DNA of 64,000 nt from Microterricola viridarii. GTDB lineage: Bacteria > Actinomycetota > Actinomycetes > Actinomycetales > Microbacteriaceae. This document shows positions 18,146 to 26,968 of this stretch, piece by piece. The first letter of the stretch is position 1. Each line of letters begins with the position of its first letter. Location of the stretch: contig NZ_CP014145.1 in the NCBI RefSeq assembly GCF_001542775.1, positions 2,542,001 through 2,606,000 of the forward strand, written 5' to 3'. The notes beneath the pieces are model-generated. The model searched no databases. It was not told where the DNA came from and was given only the letters and a program-made list of their open reading frames with translations. A program made the position numbers and the translations under genes.

Positions 18146-20752
18146 TTAGCCTTGGCCGTCTCTCAGCGTCGCGCGCGACCCCGGGTTGTGTGGTTGTTCC
18201 TCGATGAAGGTCGCGCCGAGGATCTCGCGGACCACCGACTCTCCATAGCGCTGCACGCCGTCACCGCGGCCCGGTGCCTGGGCCGGCCGCTGTGGCGCTT
18301 GGCGCGGCTGGGGGCGCTCGGCCTGCGCTGCCGGGGCGGGCGCGGCGGGCGGTGCCGCAGGTGCGGCAGGTGCGGACGGCCCAGAGCGGAAGCCCTGGTC
18401 CGGCGGCGCCGCGTCAAAGTTCGGGTCGAACGGCGGTTCGTCGTCGTAGGGCGGCTCGTCTCCGAACGGCGGCTCCTCGGCGGCGGCCCAGCCATCAGCG
18501 GCAGGTGCAGGTGCAGCGACAGGCGGCGGTCCTGCCGGCCGCGTGGGCGCAGCGACAGGCGGCGCGCTCGGCGGGGCCTGCACCGCTACCGGAGCGACCT
18601 CCGGTTCGGCCGCCGGAGCAGGCTCCGACTGCGGAATCTGCACGACCGACCAGCCGTTCGAGGTCGTCACCGGTGCTGACTTCGCAGCTGCCTTGGGCTG
18701 CACGCGTGCCGTGGGTGCCGGAGCCGCCGCGGCGGGAGCGGGAGCAGGGGCAGCAGCCTGAGCGGCAGACGGCGCAGAAGATGGCGCGGAAGCGCTTCGG
18801 TCGGGCTCCGCATCTGCGGCGTCCGGGGCCGGCTTCTGCGCGGGGGCAGCGGCCGGCGTCGGCTTGGAGCCACGCTGTTCGCCACCCTCTGCACGTGCCA
18901 ACAGTTTGGGCGTGACGCCGAGAACCGTTGCGACGGCCTTCTTCAGGTGGTCGCCGACGCCCTGGCCGGGTGCGGCCGGCTTCTTCAGCGCGGCGACATC
19001 GTTCTCACTCGGGAAGGCCAGCAGCAGTGTGCCGTCTTCGCGGTACTCGCGCACCACGGCCGTCAGCAACACCACCCACGCATTCATGTTCGCGGTCTTG
19101 ACGACCTCGAGCACCTGCGGCCATGCGTCCCGCATCTGCTGCAGCGAGATCGGCCCGACGGGCACCGCGGATTTCACCGGAGCCGGAGCAGCCTTCGCGG
19201 GAGCACCCTGCGCCGGGGCACCCTGCGCCGGAGCACCCTTCGCGGGAGCACCCTGCGCCGGAGAACTTTTCGTGGGAGCGCCCTTCGCTGGAGCGCCCTG
19301 CGCCGGGGCGGCCGGGGCCACCACGGCTGCCGGTTCCGGCTCCGGCGTGCCGGTCACACCGGGCGTCGCCCAGGTGACCGGGCCAACCGGCCCATCCGCG
19401 CGGGGAGGCGTGGCAGCGGCAGCGGGCGGGGTGAGCCGACCGATGAACTCGGCGGCAGCAGCGACGGCGGGCGACATCGGGGCCGGAGCAGCCGCGGGCG
19501 CAGGCGCGGATACCGGTGCGGAGGCGGGCGCGGGCGCGGACGACGCGGCGACGGCAGGTGCCGCCGGGCGGTCGCTTGCGGCATCCGTCACCCCGACCCG
19601 GCGCTCAAGGCGCTCGACCCGGGCGAGGGCTCCGCGCTCGGAGTCGTCGCTGGAGGGCACAAGGGCGCGCGCGATCATCAGCTCGAGGTGCAGCCGCGGC
19701 GAGGTGGCGCCGGTCATCTCGGTGAGCGCCGCGTTGACGATGTCGGCGGTGCGGGAGAGCTCGGCCTGGCCGTAACGGGTCGCCTGGGCACCCATGGCGG
19801 CGAGCTCGTCCTGCGGAACACCGCGCAGCACGGATGCCGCAACGGCGGGCGTGCTCGCGCCGACGACGATCAGGTCGCGCATTCGCTCGAGCAGGTCTTC
19901 GACGAAACGGCGCGGGTCCTGGCCGGTCTGGATGACGCGGTCGACGGCCTCGAAGGCCGCCCCGGCTTCCCGGGCGCCGATCGCGTCGATCACCTCGTCG
20001 AGCAGGGCACCATGGGTGTAGCCGAGCAGCGCGACGGCGCGCTCGTAGTCAACGCTCGACGACTCGGAACCGGCCATGAGCTGGTCGAGAAGTGAGAGGG
20101 TGTCGCGGGGCGAGCCGCCACCGGCGCGCACGACGAGCGGCAGCACGCCGGGCGCAACGGTCACGCCCTCCGCGTCGCACAGCGTCTGCACGTATTCGAG
20201 CATCGGCCCGGGCGGCACCAGCCGGAACGGGTAGTGGTGGGTGCGCGAGCGGATCGTGCCGATGACCTTCTCGGGCTCGGTGGTCGCGAAGATGAACTTC
20301 ACGTGCTCCGGCGGCTCTTCGACGATCTTCAGCAGCGCGTTGAATCCGCTCGAGGTCACCATGTGCGCCTCGTCCATGATGAAGATCTTGTAGCGGTCGC
20401 GGGCCGGGGCGAAGATCGCGCGCTCGCGCAGGTCACGGGCGTCGTCGACGCCACCGTGGCTGGCCGCGTCGATCTCGACGACGTCGAGCGAGCCGCCGCC
20501 GTCACGAGAGAGCTCGACACAGCTCGGGCAGACGCCGCAGGGGGTGTCGGTCGGGCCTTCTGCACAGTTCAGGCAACGCGCCAGGATGCGGGCAGACGTC
20601 GTCTTTCCGCAGCCGCGCGGGCCGCTGAACAGATAGGCGTGATTGACACGGTTGGTGCGCAGGGCCGTCATCAACGGATCGGTCACCTGCGACTGACCGA
20701 TCATCTCGGCAAAGTTTTCTGGCCGGTATCGGCGATAGAGAGCGGTGACCAC
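18146..20752 (-). CDS. dnaX: DNA polymerase III subunits gamma and tau
   Basis: The clamp-loader ATPase has 868 residues and a GTG start. The AAA+ domain has Walker A GPRGCGKT (about 44-51), a zinc module CLNCAEGPTDTPCGVCPSC, and MDEAH (about 127). From about residue 390 the protein is very rich in Ala/Pro, with a pentapeptide repeat near 490-520. A tau-type polymerase-binding region lies at about 525-600, followed by another long low-complexity tail. It overlaps the end of the upstream membrane glycosyltransferase gene by 52 bp. recR follows at once. Confidence 0.95.
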   Translation of the reverse strand: MVTALYRRYRPENFAEMIGQSQVTDPLMTALRTNRVNHAYLFSGPRGCGKTTSARILARCLNCAEGPTDTPCGVCPSCVELSRDGGGSLDVVEIDAASHGGVDDARDLRERAIFAPARDRYKIFIMDEAHMVTSSGFNALLKIVEEPPEHVKFIFATTEPEKVIGTIRSRTHHYPFRLVPPGPMLEYVQTLCDAEGVTVAPGVLPLVVRAGGGSPRDTLSLLDQLMAGSESSSVDYERAVALLGYTHGALLDEVIDAIGAREAGAAFEAVDRVIQTGQDPRRFVEDLLERMRDLIVVGASTPAVAASVLRGVPQDELAAMGAQATRYGQAELSRTADIVNAALTEMTGATSPRLHLELMIARALVPSSDDSERGALARVERLERRVGVTDAASDRPAAPAVAASSAPAPASAPVSAPAPAAAPAPMSPAVAAAAEFIGRLTPPAAAATPPRADGPVGPVTWATPGVTGTPEPEPAAVVAPAAPAQGAPAKGAPTKSSPAQGAPAKGAPAQGAPAQGAPAKAAPAPVKSAVPVGPISLQQMRDAWPQVLEVVKTANMNAWVVLLTAVVREYREDGTLLLAFPSENDVAALKKPAAPGQGVGDHLKKAVATVLGVTPKLLARAEGGEQRGSKPTPAAAPAQKPAPDAADAEPDRSASAPSSAPSAAQAAAPAPAPAAAAPAPTARVQPKAAAKSAPVTTSNGWSVVQIPQSEPAPAAEPEVAPVAVQAPPSAPPVAAPTRPAGPPPVAAPAPAADGWAAAEEPPFGDEPPYDDEPPFDPNFDAAPPDQGFRSGPSAPAAPAAPPAAPAPAAQAERPQPRQAPQRPAQAPGRGDGVQRYGESVVREILGATFIEEQPHNPGSRATLRDGQG
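19186..19310. repeat. 15-bp in-frame repeat within dnaX
   Basis: About eight imperfect copies of GGAGCACCCTGCGCC (as read on the plus strand) encode a repeated Ala-Lys/Gln-Gly-Ala-Pro pentapeptide in the linker region of DnaX. One unit reads Thr-Lys-Ser-Ser-Pro. Copy number is likely to vary between strains. Confidence 0.8.
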
Positions 20753-22125
20753 CCTGCAATGCTACTTGGCCCGGCCGACACGAGGGCTGGATACCCGAGA
20801 AGCCGTCGTGCCGACCCCTGGCCGCCGCGCCCACCCCCGGCGGTGTCCAGATCGCTGGCCGCGGTGACCGCCGGCGCAGCCAGCCGCCACAGCCGCCAGA
20901 CCGCCCAGCCGAACAGCACGACGAGCAGCGCATTGCGCACGGTGAGCAGCAGCACGGCCCCGATATTGCCGGCGGCGAGCGGCATGTAGAAGACGGGGAA
21001 GATCAGCGTCGTCATCACGGCGATGGCCAGCACCAGATAGGAGGGAGTGCGCCAGCGTTGCGCGTCGTGGAACAGGCCGACAACGACGACCGGCGCGATC
21101 CACAGCATGTACTGCGGGGAGCCGACCTTGTTGAACACGACGAGGGCGCAGGTGAGCGCCAGCGCGCCGTGCATGAGCAGGTCGGCGGAATCCGGTTCCC
21201 GTCGGCGCGCGCTCACGATCAGGGCGAAGATCAGGGTGACCGCGATCAGCATCAGCGGCGTCATCAGTGCTGCGGCGGCAGCGGCCCCCTGCCCGTCGAC
21301 CTCCCGGGTGGCCAGCGAGGTGTTCTGGAAGATGATGCTGCCCGGGCGGCCGAGCGCCGCCATCCACACCCACGGGGTCGAGATCGGCGCCTCAAGCTGC
21401 AGCCCGCGGTCCGACTGGTCCGAGACGAAGCTCGTCAACGTCATGAGCGAGCCGCCCAAACCCAGCCCGAGGCCGACGATGCCGAGCGAGACGATTGCGG
21501 CGCCGACGGTCACCGCCAGCCAGTGCCGCCCGGCGGCGATCACAGCCAGGATGACGGCAACGGGCCAGACCTTGATCCAGGTCGCCACGGCGAGCAGCAC
21601 GCCGGCCAGGATCGGCCGGCGCGCCAACAGCACCAGCGCGATGATCACGAGCGGGGCGACGATGCCCTCCAGCCGGAACAGCCCGACGGGGCTGAGGATG
21701 AAGATGACGAGCAGCCACCACCAGGCGGCGGTGAACCCGCTCGCCTTCCGGCCGAAGTCAGTCAACACGGCGATCGACAGCGCGTTCAGCACCACCGTCA
21801 GCAGAAACCACAGCAGCGGGAACAACAGCGGGCCCAGAGAATCCGCGAGGCCCATCGGGGCGATCGCCCCGAGCGGGTATACCCACGGCGCCTGGATGCC
21901 GCGCCAGATCCCGGTGTCCATCGAGCTCTCGACCCAGGCCCGGTAGAGCGAGAGATCGCCGATCGCGGCGCCGCCGAGGAAGGACGGGATCAGGGCGAGC
22001 AGGAACACGCCGTGCAACACGAGGAAGCCGATGACGAGGGTGAGCGGCCTCTGGGAGAAGTCCCGTTCGAGCGGAGTGCGCACACTCTCGACGCCGTCAT
22101 CCGTCATACGGAACAGTCGAGACAT
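20701..22125 (-). CDS. Polyprenol-phosphate-mannose-type mannosyltransferase (GT87-like)
   Basis: The protein is about 474 residues long with ten or more membrane spans. It has the FxLEGIVAPLVIIAL and TWIKVWPVAVIL patterns of the GT87/DUF2029 family, which transfers mannose or arabinose from polyprenyl-phosphate donors on the outer membrane face. Starts at 22125 and 15 bp further in are both possible, and the ribosome site is weak. The hydrophilic C-terminal tail runs 52 bp into the start of dnaX, an unusually long overlap. The glycan it modifies is unknown. Confidence 0.8.
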   Translation of the reverse strand: MSRLFRMTDDGVESVRTPLERDFSQRPLTLVIGFLVLHGVFLLALIPSFLGGAAIGDLSLYRAWVESSMDTGIWRGIQAPWVYPLGAIAPMGLADSLGPLLFPLLWFLLTVVLNALSIAVLTDFGRKASGFTAAWWWLLVIFILSPVGLFRLEGIVAPLVIIALVLLARRPILAGVLLAVATWIKVWPVAVILAVIAAGRHWLAVTVGAAIVSLGIVGLGLGLGGSLMTLTSFVSDQSDRGLQLEAPISTPWVWMAALGRPGSIIFQNTSLATREVDGQGAAAAAALMTPLMLIAVTLIFALIVSARRREPDSADLLMHGALALTCALVVFNKVGSPQYMLWIAPVVVVGLFHDAQRWRTPSYLVLAIAVMTTLIFPVFYMPLAAGNIGAVLLLTVRNALLVVLFGWAVWRLWRLAAPAVTAASDLDTAGGGRGGQGSARRLLGYPALVSAGPSSIAGWSPLSIADTGQKTLPR

Positions 22126-22235
22126 GGCAGCTGCTTTTCTGCGCGGTCGGGGGCCCGCAGACACGGGCACGTCGCGCAGCCTAAGCGCTGAGCCTGAGTG
22201 TCAGACCAGTGAAATCCTTGAGTTCGCTGCACGTT

Positions 22236-23537
22236 TCATTCAGGGCGCGCCACGAGAGCGCGCGGTGGGCTAGCAGAGAGTCCGCGCCACTGCCGCCCGA
22301 ACATTGGGCTGAGGGCCGCAACCAGGTACGCACTGCCCGCGATGGCGAGCGTGGGCAGGAGCCCCACCGTCGTGATCCCCACGCCGCCGAGGAAGGCTCC
22401 GAGCGGCATCGCCGCCGCGACGCCGGCGGTCATCGATCCGAAGACACGGGCCCGCATCGTCTCCGGCACGAGGCCGAACAGTGCCGTGGACACCATCGGG
22501 TTGATGCCGCCGGCGGCGAGCCCCGAGAACGCGAGGATGCCGAGCAGCACCGGGTATGGCGCTTCGAGCACCATCGCGAGATAGGGCGGAACGCCGGCGA
22601 GCACGAAGAACAGCACGAAGAGCCCGCGCCCGGCGGCGCGGTGCCCGACCGCCGCGAAGGCCACGGCGCCGAGCAGTGCCCCGCCCATGAAGGTGGCCAC
22701 CATGAAGCCCAACGCCGAGGCGGAGCCGAGCCGTTCGCTGGCATAGACGGGGAACAGCACGGTCAGGCCGGCCGTGTCGATGGCGTTGGTGACCATGACC
22801 AGCAGCACGATTCCGCGCAACAAGGCGTTCGACCAGAGGAACCGCAGGCCAGCGGCGAAGTCGCGCCAGTAGCCGCCCGCCGACTCGCCAGCCGGTGCGG
22901 GGGCGGGGGCGTCGGCGGATGCCGCAGCCGGCGACATCCGCGGGATCAACAGGGCGACGAGCGCCGCAGAAACGGCAAAGGTGGCGGCGTTCACATAGAG
23001 CGCGCCCGGGGCGCCGAGCACCCCGATCAGGATGCCGGCCAGCGCAGCCCCGAGCATCGAGGCGCTGCGCTGCACAGCCGCCTGCGCACCCGCCGCCCGG
23101 GCCAGCGGCACCCCGGCGCGCTCGGCGAGCCCGGGCAGCATCACGGTCTTGGCCGTGTCGCCGGGGGCGTCGAGCAGCCCACTCAGGAAGACGAGTAGGA
23201 GCAGCAGCCAGAACGGCAGCCCGGTCGTCGCCGCGAAGATCGGCAGCGCCAGCACCGTCACGCCGCTGGCCAGATCGGCGACCACGCTCGAGACGCGGTA
23301 GCCCAGCCGATCGATCAGTGCGCCGCCGAGGGAGCCGCCGATGACGACTGGCAGCGTCGCGAACACTCCGGCGGTGCCGGTGGCCAGTGCAGAGCCGGTG
23401 TCGGCGAAGACGTAGAGCGGAACGGCGATTGCCGTGATCGCGTTGCCGGCGCGCGAGACGAACGCGGCCGCCAGGATGGCCAGCAGCGGCAGACGGCCGG
23501 CCGTCGTCTGCTGGCGCTCAGGCGCGCGGGAAGGCAT
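22236..23537 (-). CDS. MFS transporter (drug-efflux-like)
   Basis: The 433-residue major facilitator has about twelve spans. It carries the loop 2-3 motif GGALIDRLGYR and the repeated half-molecule layout of EntS/MFS_3-type exporters. Its start lies 20 bp inside the preceding ArsR-type regulator gene on the same strand, so it is translated with it. The substrate is unknown. A regulator plus exporter pair suggests inducible efflux. Confidence 0.88.
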   Translation of the reverse strand: MPSRAPERQQTTAGRLPLLAILAAAFVSRAGNAITAIAVPLYVFADTGSALATGTAGVFATLPVVIGGSLGGALIDRLGYRVSSVVADLASGVTVLALPIFAATTGLPFWLLLLLVFLSGLLDAPGDTAKTVMLPGLAERAGVPLARAAGAQAAVQRSASMLGAALAGILIGVLGAPGALYVNAATFAVSAALVALLIPRMSPAAASADAPAPAPAGESAGGYWRDFAAGLRFLWSNALLRGIVLLVMVTNAIDTAGLTVLFPVYASERLGSASALGFMVATFMGGALLGAVAFAAVGHRAAGRGLFVLFFVLAGVPPYLAMVLEAPYPVLLGILAFSGLAAGGINPMVSTALFGLVPETMRARVFGSMTAGVAAAMPLGAFLGGVGITTVGLLPTLAIAGSAYLVAALSPMFGRQWRGLSASPPRALVARPE

Positions 23538-24105
23538 GGAGTATCCAACGCACCGGCTTGACGTCTGCGGCTTCCGGGTCGCCCGCCGCCTCCCACTTGC
23601 GCGAGAGCGCAGAGAGCTCTGCGCTGAACTCGGCCAACTGCGGCGCGGTCAGGTAAGCGAAGGAGTCGGAGTGGGTGCTGGCCGCGACCCATTCCCGGCC
23701 GACCGTCGGCTCGGCGTCGAGGGCGTCGAGCAGCTCTCCGAGGTAAGACTGCAGGATGCTCTGCTGCAGCACCCGCACTGCACCGAGCTGTTCGGGGTCG
23801 TCGAGTAGTTCGGCCGGTTCGAACACCGTGTGACTGTGCGCGGCCTGCCACCAGCGCTCGCGGCCGTCGCGCGCCCGCTCCGGGGCCGGAATGACGAACC
23901 CGAACTCGGCGAGGATGCCCAGGTGGTAGCTCACGGTGCCGGGTGCCTCGTCGACGAGGGCGGAGAGCTGCCCCACCGAGTGGGCGCCGTCGCTGCGCAG
24001 GATCCCCAGCAGCTTCAGGCGCAGCGGGTGCGCCAGGGCGCGCAGGGAGCGCGGGTCTCGCATGCCCTGCATGGGCCGCTTCGGTGCCGAGTTGTTGTCG
24101 TCCAT
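23518..24105 (-). CDS. ArsR-like winged-helix regulator
   Basis: The 195-residue protein has an HTH_20/ArsR-like winged helix (about 17-85: LRALAHPLRLKLLGIL, then APGTVSYHLGIL) and an alpha-helical C-terminal half. It lacks the metal-binding Cys set of arsenic sensors, so a drug-like or metabolic ligand is more likely. It overlaps the MFS gene by 20 bp and lies 59 bp after the thioesterase gene on the same strand. It probably represses the transporter. Confidence 0.88.
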   Translation of the reverse strand: MDDNNSAPKRPMQGMRDPRSLRALAHPLRLKLLGILRSDGAHSVGQLSALVDEAPGTVSYHLGILAEFGFVIPAPERARDGRERWWQAAHSHTVFEPAELLDDPEQLGAVRVLQQSILQSYLGELLDALDAEPTVGREWVAASTHSDSFAYLTAPQLAEFSAELSALSRKWEAAGDPEAADVKPVRWILHAFPRA

Positions 24106-24164
24106 GCCTCGACACTAGTTCCACAAGAGTTCTTGTGCAATAGTTCTTGCAGGTAAATCTCAGA

Positions 24165-24983
24165 TCACAGCGGGCGAACCGTCAACAACTGCTCCGCGCG
24201 CCCGATCGGGCCAGCGATGTCGTGCAGCACTGTGCTGGTGAGGCCGTGGCCGTCCGGCCCGAAGGTGACGCTGGTGTCGAGGCCGACCCACGCGCCGACG
24301 GGCTGCCGATAGAGGTGGATGGTCAGATCGAGGTTGGGGAACATCCACTCCGTCGGCGACTGGCGCACCGCGATTCCGTTCGCGGTATCGACGAGCGCGA
24401 TGTAGGCGGCATGGGCAGTGGTGGACTCCCCCGCGACGAGGGCGGTTTGTGTGCTGAGCCACGCGGTTGTGCGGCCCGGCTGTGGCACGCCGACCACTCG
24501 CGTCTCGATGGACGCGACGAAGCCGCCGGACCAGGTTTCAGCCATCGACATTGGTGCTGCGGCATCCGGTGCGGGCAGGGGCGTCGTCTCCCCTCCGGCC
24601 ACTGCGGCGGTGTCGTTCGTGGCGACGAACCACGCGCGCGCCAGGGCGGCCGTTCGGCCAGCGATGGTTGCCCGCGCCTCGACGAGCTCAATCGTGCGAC
24701 CGGGGCGAACGGTCTCGACCTGGACCTCGATCTCGGCGTCGGCGAGGAACCCGAGAATGTCGAAGCTCACCCGCCCGAGCTGCATCTCGGCTGCGGCTGC
24801 GCCCTGCGCAGCCCGGTGCTGGTCGATCGCATGGACGAGGAGGCCGCTGAGCGGACCGAAATGAATCTCGCCCGGGTTCCACGCCCCGCCCGCGTGCGCG
24901 GTCGGCCGGTATCGGCCGGGGCCTGTTCGCTCGAAGTAGGCGGGAGCCGGAACCTTGCCGTCCGATGCGAACTGCTCACTCAT
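24165..24983 (-). CDS. Acyl-CoA thioesterase family protein (double hotdog)
   Basis: The 272-residue protein has two hotdog halves, as in TesB-like thioesterases. The N-terminal half has AGGAWNPGEIHFGPLSGLLV and FDILGFLADAEIEVQVETVR. The C-terminal half has SPTEWMFPNLDLTIHLYRQP and GLTSTVLHDIAGPIG. It probably hydrolyses acyl-CoA esters in the cytoplasm, but the chain length cannot be inferred. It is first in line before the ArsR and MFS genes. Confidence 0.82.
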   Translation of the reverse strand: MSEQFASDGKVPAPAYFERTGPGRYRPTAHAGGAWNPGEIHFGPLSGLLVHAIDQHRAAQGAAAAEMQLGRVSFDILGFLADAEIEVQVETVRPGRTIELVEARATIAGRTAALARAWFVATNDTAAVAGGETTPLPAPDAAAPMSMAETWSGGFVASIETRVVGVPQPGRTTAWLSTQTALVAGESTTAHAAYIALVDTANGIAVRQSPTEWMFPNLDLTIHLYRQPVGAWVGLDTSVTFGPDGHGLTSTVLHDIAGPIGRAEQLLTVRPL

Positions 24984-25023
24984 TCAGGTTCCTCTTCATC
25001 GTTCGACACTGTGCGATGCACTC

Positions 25024-25850
25024 CACCCTAGGCCGCAAGTTCCGACCACCTCACTTTCCACTTCCTCTCGGCTGCGCCAGCGCGCCAGCGCCCACCCCAC
25101 CGCTCAAGTAGGCGCGCCAGCGCCTACCCCGTTGGTCGAGTAGGCGCGCCAGCGCCGTATCGAGACCCCGCCGCCCTGTTCTACGGATGCCGCAGACTGC
25201 GGCTTGCGCGGATCCGCTCAGGGCTTCGGTCGCAAGCTCCCTCAGCCGCCGGGGAAAGGGCAGTGCGCCGTCGTCCCGTCCCCGTTCCCCGTCGGCTGAG
25301 CGAGGAACGAGCGAAGCCCCGGAGCCAACCAGCCGCTGCCCTCCCCCAACCCGTTGGTCGAGTAGGCGCGCCAGCGCCGTATCGAGACCCCGCCGCCCCG
25401 TCTCGCGGATGCCGCAGGCAGTGGCCCCCGCGGATCCGCTCAGGGCTTCGGTCGCAAGCTCCCTCAGCCGCCGGGGATACAGCGGCGCTCGCCCTCTCCC
25501 CGTCGGCTGAGCGAGGAACGAGCGAAGCCCCGGAGGCGACCCCCACCCGTTGGTCGAGTAGGCGCGCCAGCGCCGTATCGAGACCCCGCCGCCCCGTCTC
25601 GCGGATGCCGCAGGCGGCAGTCGCCGCGGATCCGCTCAGGGCTTCGGTCGCAAGCTCCCTCGGCCGCCGGGAAAGGGCAGTGCGCCTCGTCCCGTCCCCG
25701 TTCCCGTCGGCTGAGCGAGGAACGAGCGAAGCCCCGGAGCCAACCCACTCCCGCCGGTCGAGTAGGCGCGCCAGCGCCGTATCGAGACCCCGCCGCCCCG
25801 TCCCACGGATGCCGCAGGTCTCAGTGCCCGCAGGCGACGCGGCCTAGGCG
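25024..25850. repeat. Array of palindromic repeat units (REP-like), no gene
   Basis: This stretch between the thioesterase gene and ackA holds about three and a half copies of a roughly 200-bp unit. Each unit begins with a core palindrome GGTCGAGTAGGCGCGCC plus AGCGCCGTATCGAGACC; cores start at 25131, 25353, 25549 and 25753. A second large inverted repeat follows, with arms around CTCAGGGCTTCGGTCGCAAG and CTGAGCGAGGAACGAGCGAA. A partial copy lies at about 25100-25130. Small open frames across it are low-complexity and repeat with the units, so I call no gene. The same core occurs once more at 54832-54871. Confidence 0.85.
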
Positions 25851-26968
25851 AGCAGCGACTCGACCTGGCGGGCGATCTCGAGTTCCTCGTTGGTGGGGAT
25901 GACCATCACGGTGACTTTCGCACCGGCCGGCGAGATCACACGTGCCGTGCGCGAGGCCAGCTCGTTACGGTCGTTGTCGATCTCGATGCCGAGGTGAGCC
26001 AATCCGGCCAAAGCGCGGCGGCGCAGCAGCGCGTTGTTCTCGCCGATTCCCGCGGTGAACACGACGGCGTCCAGGCCGCCGAGCTGCGCGTAGTAGGCAC
26101 CGATGTAGTGACGGATGCGGTGACGCCAGACCTGCAGGGCGAGCTCCGCCTCCTCGTTGCCATTGATGGCGGCATCCTGAACATCGCGCATATCGCCCAT
26201 GCCCGTCATCCCGAGCAGGCCGCTCTGCTTGTTCAGCAGCACGTCCAGCTCGGCGATGCTCAGGCCGGCGGCACGGTTGAGGTGCACCAGCACGGCGGGG
26301 TCAAGGTCACCGGACCGGGTGCCCATGACGAGCCCCTGCAGCGGGGTGAGCCCCATCGAGGTGTCGACCGACTTACCACCGTCTATTGCGGTGGCCGAAG
26401 CTCCATTGCCGAGGTGCAGCACGATCGTGCGCACGGCCGCGAGCGGCTTGCCGAGCATGATGGCGGCTTGCTCCGAGACATACTTGTGCGAGGTTCCGTG
26501 GAAACCGTACCGCCGCACCTTGTACTCGCGGGCGATGTCTTTGTCGATGGCGTAGGTGTACGCGGCCGGCGACATGGTCTGGTGGAACGCGGTGTCGAAG
26601 ACAGCGACGTGCGGCACGTCGGGCAGCGCCTGTTTCGCCGCCCGGATGCCGAGCAGATTGGCCGGATTGTGCAGCGGCGCCAACCGCGACAGCGCCTCGA
26701 TCTCGCGCTCAACCTCGGTCGTGACGAGCGTCGGGCCGTCGAACTCGCTGCCACCGTGCACCACCCGGTGGCCGACGGCGATCAGATCGTCGACGGTTCC
26801 GAGCTTGGCGAGCACGACGTTCATCGCCTCGGAATGGTTGCTGATGAACGAGTCGGGCTCGCCGATCCGCTCGATCATGCCGCTGAGGCGCGCTTTCCCG
26901 GTCTCCAGGTCGACGAGTTGGTACTTCAGCGACGAGGATCCGGAGTTGACGACGAAGACGGCGCTCAT
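25844..26968 (-). CDS. ackA: Acetate kinase
   Basis: It interconverts acetyl phosphate and acetate with ADP/ATP. The 374-residue protein begins VFVVNSGSSSLKYQL. It has RVVHGG, FDTAFH, the RRYGFHGTSHKYV signature and an ATP site HLGNGASATAI, and it ends with GIGEN and PTNEELEIA motifs. Its start overlaps the pta stop by 4 bp. The gene tail runs into the repeat array. Confidence 0.97.
   Translation of the reverse strand: MSAVFVVNSGSSSLKYQLVDLETGKARLSGMIERIGEPDSFISNHSEAMNVVLAKLGTVDDLIAVGHRVVHGGSEFDGPTLVTTEVEREIEALSRLAPLHNPANLLGIRAAKQALPDVPHVAVFDTAFHQTMSPAAYTYAIDKDIAREYKVRRYGFHGTSHKYVSEQAAIMLGKPLAAVRTIVLHLGNGASATAIDGGKSVDTSMGLTPLQGLVMGTRSGDLDPAVLVHLNRAAGLSIAELDVLLNKQSGLLGMTGMGDMRDVQDAAINGNEEAELALQVWRHRIRHYIGAYYAQLGGLDAVVFTAGIGENNALLRRRALAGLAHLGIEIDNDRNELASRTARVISPAGAKVTVMVIPTNEELEIARQVESLLA

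Noticed and set aside
25131..25850. CRISPR-like regular repeat spacing
   Set aside because: Units are about 200 bp with repeated, non-unique intervals and internal palindromes, and no cas genes are present.
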